From an uncultured Collinsella sp. (GTDB lineage: Bacteria > Actinomycetota > Coriobacteriia > Coriobacteriales > Coriobacteriaceae), in contig CABUSR010000019.1 in the NCBI GenBank assembly GCA_902494245.1, forward strand, positions 1 to 41,968: DNA of 41,968 nt, given 5' to 3'. The translations under genes were made by a program, and so were the position numbers. Shown here piece by piece: positions 7,876-16,451 of this stretch. Each line of letters starts with the position of its first letter. The stretch's first letter is position 1. The notes under the pieces are model-generated. The model was not told the DNA's origin and made no database searches. It saw only the letters and a program-made list of their open reading frames with translations.

Positions 7876-8382
7876 ATGGCGCTTCCTGTGGTTTACGGCG
7901 GTCCCGGCCGGTATGTTCAGGGGCCGGGCGAACTGTCGCGTCAAGGCAAGTATTTGTCATGGTTGGGCTGCGCTGCCTATGTCTTGTTTGACCAGGGCAC
8001 CGAGGATCGGCTGTGCAGACAGATCGTCGATGGATTTCTGGACGACGATCTAAGCGAGCCGTTCTTTAAGATTTATGACGGTCCGTGTACGGAAGAGGCC
8101 GTTTTCGAAATGGCTAAGGAAGCCCAGGCCGAGTATTGCGACATGGTAGTGGGTATTGGCGGCGGCAAGATGCTCGATATCGCCAAGGCCGTTGCGTTTT
8201 ATGCCGAGTTGCCGTTGTGCGTATGCCCCACGGCGGCGTCGATGGACGGTCCGTGCAGCGTGATTTCCGATGGCGATCTGCAGGGTGTTGCAAATGCGGT
8301 CTTTAGAAACGAGCGCAATATGGCTAACGAACAGGCCAAGGTGACCAAACAAAAACTCGTGCAGCTCATGTGCGAGGCATAG
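7876..8382 (+). pseudogene. Truncated glycerol-dehydrogenase-like gene
   Basis: The 168-residue frame matches the nucleotide-binding half of the GldA family: GGPGRYVQGPGELSR at the N-terminus, VVGIGGGKMLDIAKAVAFY at about 92-110 and CPTAASMDGPCSVISD near 120. It then jumps to a short tail (residues about 137-168) that contains none of the metal-binding half. Family members are about 360 residues. The missing Asp/His ligands mean it cannot be a working dehydrogenase by the usual mechanism. An internal deletion that stayed in frame, or a truncation with a new tail, would explain it. The Shine-Dalgarno is poor. Confidence 0.65.
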
Positions 8383-8533
8383 TTTGGCGCTTGATTGACC
8401 TTGTGCAATCGAGACGGCGATAGGCCATGGGCTATTTGCTGCAAAGATGCTCCGCGTGTAATTTGCCCGAGGCGTGGGCCGATAGCGTATCATTATCTCT
8501 TGCTTGTTTGCACTGCTCAGGGAGGGGCCGCGC

Positions 8534-9787
8534 ATGGCGCAGGAACACGATCTGTTTGATGACATTATCGAGATCAGCAAGGGTTTCGACTTTCTTAAAA
8601 ACCCGCTTGGCGGTGTGACCGATGCACTCGATCCGTCGGCGCCGCAGTGGAATCCTGCCGACTACAAGGAGCGTCCGCGCGGTAACACCATTCCGTGCCT
8701 GACCTGCAAAAACGAAAAGAGCGGCTGCACCGCGTGCATGGACGTGTGCCCGGTCAACGCTATCGAGGTCGAGGAAGACGCCATCGAGATCCTCGACTCC
8801 TGTCGCAAGTGCGGCCTGTGCGCCGCTGCCTGTCCGACCGAGGCAATCATCTCGCCGCGCTTGGCGCCCAAAAACGTCTACGACGACATTGTCTCGGCGG
8901 CTACGAGCCACGAGACCGCCTACGTCACCTGCACGCGTGCCCTTAAGCGCATGCCGCGCGAGAACGAAGTCGTCGTTGCCTGCGTGGGCGATATTACGGC
9001 CGAGACCTGGTTCTCGGTACTGGCAGACTATCCCAACGTGAGTGTGTACCTGCCGTTGGGCGTGTGCGATAAATGCCGCAACACCGGCGGTGAGGACATT
9101 CTGGGCGAGGCGATTGCGAAGGCCGAGGAGTGGTCCGGCACGGGTATGGGCTTGGAGGTCGACTCCAAGAGCCTCAAATGCCATAAGCGCCGCGAGTACG
9201 AGCGCAAGGAGTACATGGAAAAGATCGCCCGCACCACGGGCCTGACGGTGACCAAGCTCAATCCGGCGACGGCGGCGCTGGCCTCGGTGACGCAAAAGCT
9301 CAAGGCCCATCGCCATCAGATTACCCAGCTGGAGCGCACGCTCAACACCATGTGCGGCACCACGACGACCAAGCGTCGCCGTTCGCTCACGCACGGGCGG
9401 CAGCTGGTGCTCTCGACGCTGCAAAACCACCCCGAGCTTGCCCAGAACATGCAGGTGAGCACGCCGGAGTGCGATTTTGACAAGTGCACGTCGTGCGGCG
9501 AGTGCGTCAATGTATGCCCCACGTTCGCCTGCGATTTGGTGGGAAGCGGTCGCTTTGCACTGGAGTCCACGTATTGCCTAGGTTGCGGAGCTTGCGTCAA
9601 GGTGTGTCCCGAGCATGCGCTTAAGTTGGTTGAGCATGATGCATCCAACCTGGTGGTCGTCGATCCCGAGGCCGAGGAAAAGGCCGCCCAGAAGGCGAAG
9701 GCTCATGAAGAAGCTGAGAAGGTCAAGGCCGAAGCAAAGGCCAAGCTCGACAAGATGCTCGATCAGGTGGAGAAGCTCGCAGACTAG
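8534..9787 (+). CDS. Multi-cluster 4Fe-4S ferredoxin-like protein
   Basis: The 417-residue protein starts at the ATG after GGAGGGG. It has a Cys-rich N-terminal part (C55 to C100) ending in the classic motif CRKCGLCAAACP (90-101), a middle part with CDKC (about 180), and two C-terminal CxxCxxCxxxCP ferredoxin motifs (KCTSCGECVNVCP and CLGCGACVKVCP, about 315-365). The last 45 residues are a Lys/Glu/Ala coiled-coil-like tail. No transmembrane segment or flavin motif is visible. An electron-transfer or oxidoreductase-subunit role is likely, but the partner is unknown and no partner gene is adjacent. Confidence 0.75.
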   Translation: MAQEHDLFDDIIEISKGFDFLKNPLGGVTDALDPSAPQWNPADYKERPRGNTIPCLTCKNEKSGCTACMDVCPVNAIEVEEDAIEILDSCRKCGLCAAACPTEAIISPRLAPKNVYDDIVSAATSHETAYVTCTRALKRMPRENEVVVACVGDITAETWFSVLADYPNVSVYLPLGVCDKCRNTGGEDILGEAIAKAEEWSGTGMGLEVDSKSLKCHKRREYERKEYMEKIARTTGLTVTKLNPATAALASVTQKLKAHRHQITQLERTLNTMCGTTTTKRRRSLTHGRQLVLSTLQNHPELAQNMQVSTPECDFDKCTSCGECVNVCPTFACDLVGSGRFALESTYCLGCGACVKVCPEHALKLVEHDASNLVVVDPEAEEKAAQKAKAHEEAEKVKAEAKAKLDKMLDQVEKLAD

Positions 9788-9806
9788 CTAAAAGAACGTA
9801 AATGAT

Positions 9807-9837
9807 GGCCGGTGGGACAGGTACTGCCCCACCGGCC
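9807..9837. repeat. Palindrome with CAGG loop after the ferredoxin-like gene
   Basis: GGCCGGTGGG (9807-9816) pairs perfectly with CCCACCGGCC (9828-9837) around ACAGGTACTGC. The loop resembles those at 484-492 and 7825-7835. It is followed on the plus strand by A, not T, so it is at best a transcript-stabilising hairpin for the upstream gene. Confidence 0.55.
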
Positions 9838-9908
9838 AAAAAAGTTGCGGTGGAATAGTTCCTGTTTTGCCCTTAAGCTGGCCATTCTAGGAACTATTCC
9901 ACCGCAAC
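9838..9908 (-). terminator. Long-stem terminator of the gntR operon
   Basis: A perfect 20-bp inverted repeat (9844-9863 with 9889-9908) encloses a 25-base loop and, on the minus strand, is followed by six T (9843-9838). It lies ten bases after the gntR stop. The stem is unusually long for a simple terminator and could be a mobile palindromic repeat. Confidence 0.8.
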
Positions 9909-9918
9909 TAATAAATGG

Positions 9919-10674
9919 TTAGTTCATGCTGCTTTGGTGGCCGGTTCGACCGGTACCGTTGCGCGTCACGGTTTCATGGAGCAAAAAGAACCCGGGGACC
10001 TGTTTTGTCTCGGTGTATTCCATAAGGATGCCGTCGGCGTTGTAGGTCTGCCCGCGTATAACGGCGAGTGCGTTAAAGTCGTCGAGATCGAGCACGCGCG
10101 CATCTTCGGGCGTGGGGTGCTCAATCGTTACATCGCGTTTGCCCGTGGCAATCTTAATGCCAAGGTCTTCTTCGAGGTAACGATAAATCGAATCGTTGAC
10201 AATCTCGGGTGTCAGTCCCGGTACCTGTGAGCTTAGGTAATAGGAGTCGTCGGAGCACACGGCATGTCCGTCTGCATAACGAATGCGTTTGGCGCGTGTG
10301 AGCTCACAGCCTTCGGGAAACCCGGTAATCCCGGAGAGTGCCTTGCTACAGACGAGGAGCTCAAAGACGGTGGTGACAGTCTTGAGCTCAAAGCCTCGGC
10401 TGGTCGCGATTTCCTTAAAGGTCTCGAGTCCGCCGCCACCACGACTCTTCTCGTCACTGATGTTGCGAATGACGCGCATGCCTTTGCCTTGCTGGGGGAG
10501 CACGTAACCATCTGCCGCAAGCATCGAGATGGCGCGACGGACCGTCATGCGTGAACAGTCAAACAGCTGCGTGAGCTCAGTCTCCGAAGGCAGATAACTC
10601 TGATAGGCGTATGTGCCGTCGTCAATCGACTGCTTCACGTTGTCATAAATAGTTTGGAAGATGGCTCGCGCCAT
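9919..10674 (-). CDS. GntR-family (HutC/UTRA type) transcriptional repressor
   Basis: The 251-residue protein has an N-terminal winged helix (residues about 1-68; LPSETELTQLFDCSRMTVRR is the recognition region) and a C-terminal UTRA effector domain (about 85-240). UTRA regulators usually bind a phosphorylated sugar. AGGAGA precedes the ATG. It is transcribed after the zinc dehydrogenase, with a 65-base gap. Two CTAG-centred palindromes in the divergent promoter region are of the type bound by this subfamily, so it probably represses both the dehydrogenase-gntR operon and the alpha-glucoside PTS and hydrolase genes, with induction by a sugar phosphate. Confidence 0.85.
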   Translation of the reverse strand: MARAIFQTIYDNVKQSIDDGTYAYQSYLPSETELTQLFDCSRMTVRRAISMLAADGYVLPQQGKGMRVIRNISDEKSRGGGGLETFKEIATSRGFELKTVTTVFELLVCSKALSGITGFPEGCELTRAKRIRYADGHAVCSDDSYYLSSQVPGLTPEIVNDSIYRYLEEDLGIKIATGKRDVTIEHPTPEDARVLDLDDFNALAVIRGQTYNADGILMEYTETKQVPGFFLLHETVTRNGTGRTGHQSSMN

Positions 10675-10739
10675 GACGGTCTCCTAGAGCTGGGCGCGTG
10701 AACGACGGATGAGGGCCGCCCGCGCAGGTGTCAATCGAT

Positions 10740-11765
10740 TTACTTGCTGGGGTCGATTATATATTTGCCCATGGCACGCAGGGCCGGGTCTGACAGGATG
10801 GCGCCGAGTTCATCGAGGGAAGCTACCTTTGCGACCATCGAGGATACGTCGAGCCTGCCAGAGTCGATGAGCTCGAGCGCGCGACGCTGCGTATAAGGGT
10901 TGATGTAGGACGAGGTGAGCACAAGCTCCTTCTGGAAGACCTCGAAGGGCTTGACGGTGATTGTCTCATCGGGCTTGGTGAGGCCGAACATCATGACCGT
11001 AGCCTTGTGGCCGGCGATCTGGATGGCCTGCTCGATGGTGACGGGCTTGCCAACACACTCGATAACGACATCGACGTTGCCGACGCCCTCCTGCTTCAGG
11101 CGGGCCGGGACGTCCTCGTGGATGGAGTCGATCGTCAGATCGGCGCCGAGCTTGAGTGCAACCTCGCGTTTGCCCTCGACAGGCTCGAGCAAGACGACTT
11201 TGGTGGCGCCGGCGTTTTTGGCAAGCTGCATCATGAGCAGGCCGATCATGCCGCCGCCGATAACGACAACTGTGCTGCCGGGCTTGATGCTGCACATATC
11301 GATGCCGTGCAGGCAGCAGGCGACGGGCTCGGTCATAGCACCCTGCTCAAAGCTGGTGTGATCGCCCAACTTGTAGACTTGCTGCATATCGACGGAGCAG
11401 TACTCCGCAAAGCCGCCGTTAACGGTGGTGCCGTAGCCGGTCATATGCTCGCAGTAGTGGTTGATTCCGTCACGGCAGGGTTCGCAGCAGCCGCAGGGAT
11501 GGTTTGGGTCAATGCACACGCGATCGCCCGGTTTAAAGTCGGTGACGTCGCTGCCTACGGCCTCGACAACGCCCGCAAACTCATGACCAAGGATCGTAGG
11601 CGGGGTAACGTCGGCTGCACCCTTGTCGCCTTCATAGATATGAACGTCGGTACCGCAGACGCCGCAAGCTTTGACGTTGATCAGAACGTCGCGCCTGCCC
11701 ACGGCCGGCTTTGCCGATTCCTCGACTCTGAGGTCGTGCTTTCCATAGAAGACCGCGCTTTTCAT
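10740..11765 (-). CDS. Zinc-dependent medium-chain dehydrogenase
   Basis: The 341-residue protein belongs to the sorbitol/threonine dehydrogenase branch of MDR enzymes. Catalytic zinc ligands are C37 (KACGVCGTD) and H61-E62 (GHEFAG). Structural zinc Cys are at C91, C94, C97 and C105. The Rossmann motif GGGMIG is near 174. It oxidises a sugar alcohol or hydroxyl group with NAD(P); the substrate is unknown. The gene is the first of an operon with gntR and is divergent from the PTS genes, so it may process a sugar derivative of the same pathway. The promoter and operator are visible upstream. Confidence 0.85.
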   Translation of the reverse strand: MKSAVFYGKHDLRVEESAKPAVGRRDVLINVKACGVCGTDVHIYEGDKGAADVTPPTILGHEFAGVVEAVGSDVTDFKPGDRVCIDPNHPCGCCEPCRDGINHYCEHMTGYGTTVNGGFAEYCSVDMQQVYKLGDHTSFEQGAMTEPVACCLHGIDMCSIKPGSTVVVIGGGMIGLLMMQLAKNAGATKVVLLEPVEGKREVALKLGADLTIDSIHEDVPARLKQEGVGNVDVVIECVGKPVTIEQAIQIAGHKATVMMFGLTKPDETITVKPFEVFQKELVLTSSYINPYTQRRALELIDSGRLDVSSMVAKVASLDELGAILSDPALRAMGKYIIDPSK

Positions 11766-11801
11766 GGTGACTCCTTAACGTGGCGGTGAATGTTGTAATG
11801 A

Positions 11802-11830
11802 AGTATAGGTATGCAAACATCCTTATACAA
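11802..11830 (-). promoter_or_regulatory. Promoter of the zinc dehydrogenase-gntR operon
   Basis: On the minus strand TTGTAT (11830-11825) and TATACT (11807-11802) are separated by exactly 17 bases, about 37 bases before the start codon. It is a good sigma-70-type match. Confidence 0.75.
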
Positions 11831-11846
11831 GCCTATCTAGACAAGT
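11831..11846. promoter_or_regulatory. Candidate GntR operator 1
   Basis: GCCTATCTAGACAAGT shares the CTAG centre and right half (CTAGACAAGT) with operator 2 at 11962-11977. It sits directly upstream of the -35 of the minus-strand promoter. The left half is degenerate. Confidence 0.6.
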
Positions 11847-11961
11847 CGATAAATATTTTGTTTTAGAAGTTTTAGACAAACAGGCAATAACAGGCAAAAC
11901 CTTTGAAATAAACCGTTCACCGTCAAATATCGACCGCTGACCGAACATGGAAACCGTATTA

Positions 11962-11985
11962 ACTTGTCTAGATAAGTGATATGAT
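11962..11985 (+). promoter_or_regulatory. Candidate GntR operator 2 and PTS promoter -10
   Basis: ACTTGTCTAGATAAGT (11962-11977) is a nearly perfect 16-bp palindrome of the HutC-type GntR class (compare the known TGGTCTAGACCA sites of NagR/DasR). It sits just upstream of a -10-like TATGAT (11980-11985), so bound repressor would occlude RNA polymerase. The transcript has a leader of about 130 bases before the EIICB start. Confidence 0.65.
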
Positions 11986-12122
11986 AAAAATAGAAGCGCA
12001 AGAAGTCAGGGAAGCGGGCCCACCCGTCCTATTGCACGAGGTACACGCAAACGGCGCGTCTGCGGTCTCGAGTGAAGCCAAAACCGCAGCCGCTCCGAAT
12101 GAAGAGAGGGGGATTCCCCGTC

Positions 12123-13736
12123 ATGATGCAAAAGATACAACGTTTCGGCGGTGCAATGTACACGCCTGCAATTCTTTTCGCATTTTCCGGAATCGTCGTC
12201 GGCCTGGGTACGTTGTTTACCACCGAGGCGATCTTTGGCGAGATGGCCACTGCGGGTCATCTTTGGTTTGATTGCTGGAATGTGCTGCTCCAGGGTGGTT
12301 GGACGCTCTTTAACCAGATGCCGTTGCTGTTTTGCGTAGCGTTGCCAATCTCGCTCGCGAACAAGCAGAACGCTCGCTGCTGCATGGAGGCTTTGGCCAT
12401 CTACCTTACCTTCAACTACTTTGTAAGCACAATCTTGGGGCAGTGGGGCCCTGTCTTTGGGGTCGACTACTCTGTCGAGGCGGGCAGCGGTACTGGTCTT
12501 GCCACTATCGCAAGCATCAAAACGCTTGATATGGGCATCATGGGCGCGCTTATCATTTCAGGTATCGCCACGATGCTTCACAACAAGTACTTCGACACCG
12601 AACTTCCTGAGTGGCTGGGCGTGTTCTCGGGCTCCGTGTTCATCTATATGATCGGTTTCTTCGTTATGGTTCCGGTCGCTCTTATCGCCTGCCTGGTGTG
12701 GCCGCATGTTCAGGCTGCTATCTCTGCCTTCCAGGGATTCATCCTTTCCGCCGGTACGTTTGGCGTGGGTGTCTTTGCTTTCTTCGAGCGCGTGCTGATC
12801 CCTACAGGCCTGCACCACTTTATCTATACGCCGTTCTATTACGACAACGCGGCGGTCAACGGCGGCATCTTTGCTGCTTGGGCCAACATCCTGCCCCAAC
12901 TGGCTGCCGATCCGAGCATTGCTCTTAAGGATGCCGCACCCTGGGCTGCCTATACCTGCCCTGGTTGGACTAAGGTCTTCGGCTCGCTTGGCGTCGCCAT
13001 TGCGTTTTATATGACCGCCAAACCCGAGCGCAAGCAGCGCGTCAAGGCTCTGCTCATTCCCGTCACCCTTACCGCTATGCTTTGCGGTATCACCGAGCCG
13101 CTTGACTTCACCTTCCTGTTCATCGCGCCCGGCCTGTTCGTCGTCCACTGCGTGCTCGGAGCGCTTGGCTGCATGGCTCAAAACCTCCTTGGCGTCGTGG
13201 GCATCTTCGACGGCGGCATCATCTCGATGCTCTCGTGGGACTGGCTGCCCCTTTGGGCCGCACACGGTCTGCAGTACGCCATCTCCATCCTTGTCGGTCT
13301 GTGCTTTACCGCCCTTTGGGTCGTGGTCTTCCGTTTCCTGATCGTCAAGTTCGACTTTAAGACCCCCGGTCGCGAGGATGACGATGTTGAGGTCGAGCTC
13401 AAGTCCAAGGCCGACTACAAGCAAAAGCAGGGCGGTGCTGCTGCTGGCAATCGGTCGCCCAGAGTAAAGATGATGGATGAGCGCTTGGTGCTTGCCGAGA
13501 AGATCCTCGATCTGCTCGGTGGCACGGATAACATCATCGATGTAACTAACTGCGCTACCCGTCTGCGCGTTAACGTCAAGGACAAGAGCGTCGTTGCGCC
13601 CGAGGCTTCCTTCAAGGCGATCGGTACGCATGGCTTGGTGGTCCAAGGTCAGTCAATCCAGGTCATCATCGGCCTTACCGTCCCGCAGGTTCGCGAGAAG
13701 TTCGAGAGTCTTCTGAAGTTCGAGAGTCTTCTGTAA
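12123..13736 (+). CDS. PTS alpha-glucoside-type EIICB component
   Basis: The 537-residue membrane permease of the glucose/glucoside PTS family takes up and phosphorylates a sugar. The EIIC domain (about 1-425) has many hydrophobic segments and the family stretch GITEPLDFTFLFIAPGLFVVH. After a charged linker comes the EIIB domain with the phospho-cysteine C477 in DVTNCATRLRV. No EIIA domain is fused or adjacent, so a glucose-type EIIA in trans is needed. The downstream GH4 hydrolase points to maltose or another alpha-glucoside. I prefer the ATG at 12123 after AGAGGGGG over one 17 codons upstream. The C-terminus carries a direct duplication (KFESLLKFESLL). Confidence 0.87.
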   Translation: MMQKIQRFGGAMYTPAILFAFSGIVVGLGTLFTTEAIFGEMATAGHLWFDCWNVLLQGGWTLFNQMPLLFCVALPISLANKQNARCCMEALAIYLTFNYFVSTILGQWGPVFGVDYSVEAGSGTGLATIASIKTLDMGIMGALIISGIATMLHNKYFDTELPEWLGVFSGSVFIYMIGFFVMVPVALIACLVWPHVQAAISAFQGFILSAGTFGVGVFAFFERVLIPTGLHHFIYTPFYYDNAAVNGGIFAAWANILPQLAADPSIALKDAAPWAAYTCPGWTKVFGSLGVAIAFYMTAKPERKQRVKALLIPVTLTAMLCGITEPLDFTFLFIAPGLFVVHCVLGALGCMAQNLLGVVGIFDGGIISMLSWDWLPLWAAHGLQYAISILVGLCFTALWVVVFRFLIVKFDFKTPGREDDDVEVELKSKADYKQKQGGAAAGNRSPRVKMMDERLVLAEKILDLLGGTDNIIDVTNCATRLRVNVKDKSVVAPEASFKAIGTHGLVVQGQSIQVIIGLTVPQVREKFESLLKFESLL

Positions 13737-13754
13737 ACCATCGTCCATCGAAAC

Positions 13755-13794
13755 AATCGGCCTTGCAGAGCCGGTATGCACCGCAAGGCCGATT
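13755..13794. other. Hairpin between EIICB and the GH4 gene
   Basis: A perfect 12-bp inverted repeat (AATCGGCCTTGC at 13755-13766, GCAAGGCCGATT at 13783-13794) has a 16-base loop and no T-run. In an operon this position suits differential mRNA stability or partial termination. The remaining sequence to 13892 shows only the AGGAGG of the next gene. Confidence 0.55.
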
Positions 13795-13892
13795 CTAGAG
13801 ATAAAAAACTCCACTTCTAGGTAACAATTCCAAACCGCGCAAGGCCGCGTGCGGGGACGGATTGAGCAAGCGGCCAGAATGAGGAGGACATC

Positions 13893-15236
13893 ATGTCCAA
13901 GAAAAACTATGCCGTGACCATTGCCGGCGGTGGCTCCACCTTTACCCCAGGCATTGCCCTGATGCTGCTCGAGGAGCGCGACCGCTTCCCGGTCAACAAG
14001 GTGACCTTCTATGACAACAACGCCGAGCGCCAGGAGATTGTTGCCAAGGCGTGCGAGATCTACTTCCACGAGAACGCTCCCGAGGTTGAGTTCAACTACA
14101 CCACCGACCCCGAGACCGCATTCACCGGGACCGACTTCGTCCTTGCTCACATCCGCGTCGGCCTGTACGCCATGCGTGAGCTCGACGAGAAGATTCCTCT
14201 CAAGTACGGCTGCGTTGGCCAAGAGACCTGCGGTGCCGGCGGTATCGCCTACGGCATGCGCTCCATCGGCGGCGTCATCGAGATCCTCGACTACATGGAG
14301 AAGTACAGCCCCAACGCCTGGATGCTCAACTACTCCAACCCCGCGGCCATCGTCGCCGAGGCCTGCCGCGTGCTGCGCCCCAACAGCCGCATCATCAACA
14401 TCTGCGACATGCCGATCGACCTTATGGATAAGATGAGCCGTATGTGCGGCATCAAGGATCGTCGCGAGCTGCAGTATAGCTACTACGGCCTCAACCACTT
14501 TGGTTGGTGGAGCAAAATCTACGACAAGGAGGGCAACGACCTCATGCCGCAGATTAAGGAGCACATGGCTAAGAACGGCTACCTGGACGGCATCGAGCAC
14601 GAGGCCGGTAAGGAGCAGCATGTCGAGGAGAGCTGGATTCACACCTTCGGCAAGGCCAAGGATGTCTATGCTGTCGATCCCGAGACGATTCCCAATACCT
14701 ACCTCAAGTATTACCTGTACCCGGACTATGTTGTCGAGACGTCTGACCCCAACTACACTCGCGCCAATGAGGTTATGGACGGCCGCGAGAAGAAGGTCTT
14801 TGGTGCTTGCCGCGACATCATCGCCAAGGGTACTGCCAAGGACGGCGGCTTTGAGCCAGATGTACATGCCAACTACATCGTCGACCTTGCCTGCGCACTG
14901 GCCGAGAATACGCTCGAGCGCTTCCTGCTGATCGTCCCCAACGATGGCGCTGTGCCCAACTTCGACCCGACGGCCATGGTCGAGGTGCCTTGCATCGTCG
15001 GTTCCAACGGCTTTGAGAAGATCTGCCAGGGCCCGATTCCGCAGTTCCAGAAGGGCCTGATGGAGCAGCAGGTTTCCGTCGAGAAGCTCGTTGTCCAGGC
15101 TTGGGTCGAGGGCAGCTACCAGAAGCTCTGGCAGGCACTCACGCTCTCCAAGACCATTCCTTCGGCGAGCGTTGCCAAGCAGATCCTGGACGAGCTCATC
15201 GAGGCCAACAAGGATTTCTGGCCCGAGCTTAAGTAA
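13893..15236 (+). CDS. glvA: 6-phospho-alpha-glucosidase, GH4 family
   Basis: The 447-residue enzyme hydrolyses phosphorylated alpha-glucosides such as maltose-6'-phosphate in the cytoplasm, using NAD+ and a divalent metal. The NAD motif is IAGGGSTFTPG (10-20). The metal ligands C171 (NICDMP) and H202 (LNHFGW) and the acid D172 fall at the positions known for Bacillus subtilis GlvA. A perfect AGGAGG precedes the ATG. The preceding EIICB gene delivers its substrate, and the pair is under the CTAG operator. Whether the preferred sugar is maltose, trehalulose or another isomer cannot be told. Confidence 0.92.
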   Translation: MSKKNYAVTIAGGGSTFTPGIALMLLEERDRFPVNKVTFYDNNAERQEIVAKACEIYFHENAPEVEFNYTTDPETAFTGTDFVLAHIRVGLYAMRELDEKIPLKYGCVGQETCGAGGIAYGMRSIGGVIEILDYMEKYSPNAWMLNYSNPAAIVAEACRVLRPNSRIINICDMPIDLMDKMSRMCGIKDRRELQYSYYGLNHFGWWSKIYDKEGNDLMPQIKEHMAKNGYLDGIEHEAGKEQHVEESWIHTFGKAKDVYAVDPETIPNTYLKYYLYPDYVVETSDPNYTRANEVMDGREKKVFGACRDIIAKGTAKDGGFEPDVHANYIVDLACALAENTLERFLLIVPNDGAVPNFDPTAMVEVPCIVGSNGFEKICQGPIPQFQKGLMEQQVSVEKLVVQAWVEGSYQKLWQALTLSKTIPSASVAKQILDELIEANKDFWPELK

Positions 15237-15276
15237 GGACTACTGTCTCGAACTCTCACGCATCTCTGCTTCATTT

Positions 15277-15326
15277 GCGCCGCCGCGGTGTCCGGATTCG
15301 CCCGGATGCTGCGGCGGCGCTATACT
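15277..15326 (+). promoter_or_regulatory. GC hairpin and -10 box upstream of ychF
   Basis: GCGCCGCCGC (15277-15286) pairs perfectly with GCGGCGGCGC (15311-15320), with further pairing inside. TATACT (15321-15326) follows immediately and is a good -10 element. The hairpin may end transcription from glvA while the -10 starts ychF. No convincing -35 is seen. Confidence 0.5.
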
Positions 15327-15363
15327 TATACAGTTTGAAGTACCTGTACCAAAAGGAGCTGTC

Positions 15364-16440
15364 GTGTCCCTTTCCATCGGTATCGTGGGCCTGCCCAACG
15401 TGGGCAAGTCGACGCTGTTCACCGCGCTTACCAAAAAGACTGGCCTTGCCGCCAACTACCCGTTTGCCACGATCGACCCCAACGTGGGTATCGTCGACGT
15501 GCCCGATAGCCGCCTGCAAAAGCTTGCCGACATCGTCAACCCGGGCCGCATTGTGCCGGCTACGGTCGAGTTTGTCGACATCGCGGGCCTGGTGAAGGGT
15601 GCCAACGAGGGCGAGGGCCTGGGCAACCAGTTCTTGGCAAACATCCGCGAGACCGACGCCATCTGCGAGGTCGTGCGCTACTTTAAGGACCCCAACGTCA
15701 TGCGTGAGGTGGGCCGCACGGGTGAGTTCGTCGATCCCGCCGGCGATGCCGACACCATCATGACCGAGCTCATCCTGGCCGACATGGGCACGCTCGAGAA
15801 GCAGCTGCCCAAGCTCGAGAAGGAGGCCAAGCGCGACAAGGAGCTCATGCCCAAGTTCGAGGTGGCCAAGCGTCTGCTTGCTTGGCTCAACGAGGGCAAG
15901 CGCGCCGCGTCCATGGAGATGACCGACGAGGAGCGTGCCGCCGCCAAGGGTCTGTTCCTGCTCACCATGAAGCCCATCCTGTATGTGGCCAACGTGGACG
16001 AGGATATGCTCAACGACGACCTGGCGCCCATCGACGGCGTCAAGCCGCTGCCTATCTGCGCCAAGATCGAGGCCGAGCTTTCCGAGCTCGATCCCGAGGA
16101 CGCGGCCGACTACCTGGAGAGCCTGGGCCTGGAGCAGCCCGGCCTGGACGTGCTCGCTCAGGCTGCCTACAAGCTGCTCGGCCTGCAGTCGTTCTTTACG
16201 GCTGGCGAGATGGAGGTCAAGGCCTGGACGGTTCGCCAAGGCGCGACTGCCCCGCAGGCTGCCGGCGTCATCCACACCGACTTTGAGCGCGGCTTTATTA
16301 AGGCCGAGGTCATTGGCTACGACGACTACATCGAGCTCGGCGGCGAGCAGGGCGCCAAGGCCGCCGGCAAGTTGCGTATTGAGGGCAAGGACTATGTCAT
16401 GGCCGATGGCGACGTCGTGCACTTCCGCTTTAACGTGTAA
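15364..16440 (+). CDS. ychF: Redox-regulated ATPase YchF (OBG family)
   Basis: The 358-residue P-loop NTPase of the Obg family prefers ATP and binds ribosomes. G1 is GLPNVGKST (9-17), followed by NYPFATIDPNVG, the switch region DIAGLVKGANEGEGLGNQFL and a NVDE-type G4. The C-terminal TGS domain contains LQSFFTAGEMEVKAWTVR and ends DGDVVHFRFNV, as in the family. I chose the GTG at 15364 because AAGGAG lies just upstream and the family begins at SLSIGIVG; the longer open frame upstream is noise. Confidence 0.95.
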   Translation: MSLSIGIVGLPNVGKSTLFTALTKKTGLAANYPFATIDPNVGIVDVPDSRLQKLADIVNPGRIVPATVEFVDIAGLVKGANEGEGLGNQFLANIRETDAICEVVRYFKDPNVMREVGRTGEFVDPAGDADTIMTELILADMGTLEKQLPKLEKEAKRDKELMPKFEVAKRLLAWLNEGKRAASMEMTDEERAAAKGLFLLTMKPILYVANVDEDMLNDDLAPIDGVKPLPICAKIEAELSELDPEDAADYLESLGLEQPGLDVLAQAAYKLLGLQSFFTAGEMEVKAWTVRQGATAPQAAGVIHTDFERGFIKAEVIGYDDYIELGGEQGAKAAGKLRIEGKDYVMADGDVVHFRFNV

Positions 16441-16451
16441 GGACGACGCAT

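Noticed and set aside
9807..9837. Terminator for the ferredoxin-like gene
   Set aside because: The plus strand continues with A rather than T after the stem, so it does not fit a Rho-independent terminator.
15091..15363. Upstream extension of ychF by 91 codons
   Set aside because: It overlaps glvA, is Arg/Ser-rich, and the GTG at 15364 has a Shine-Dalgarno at the right distance.
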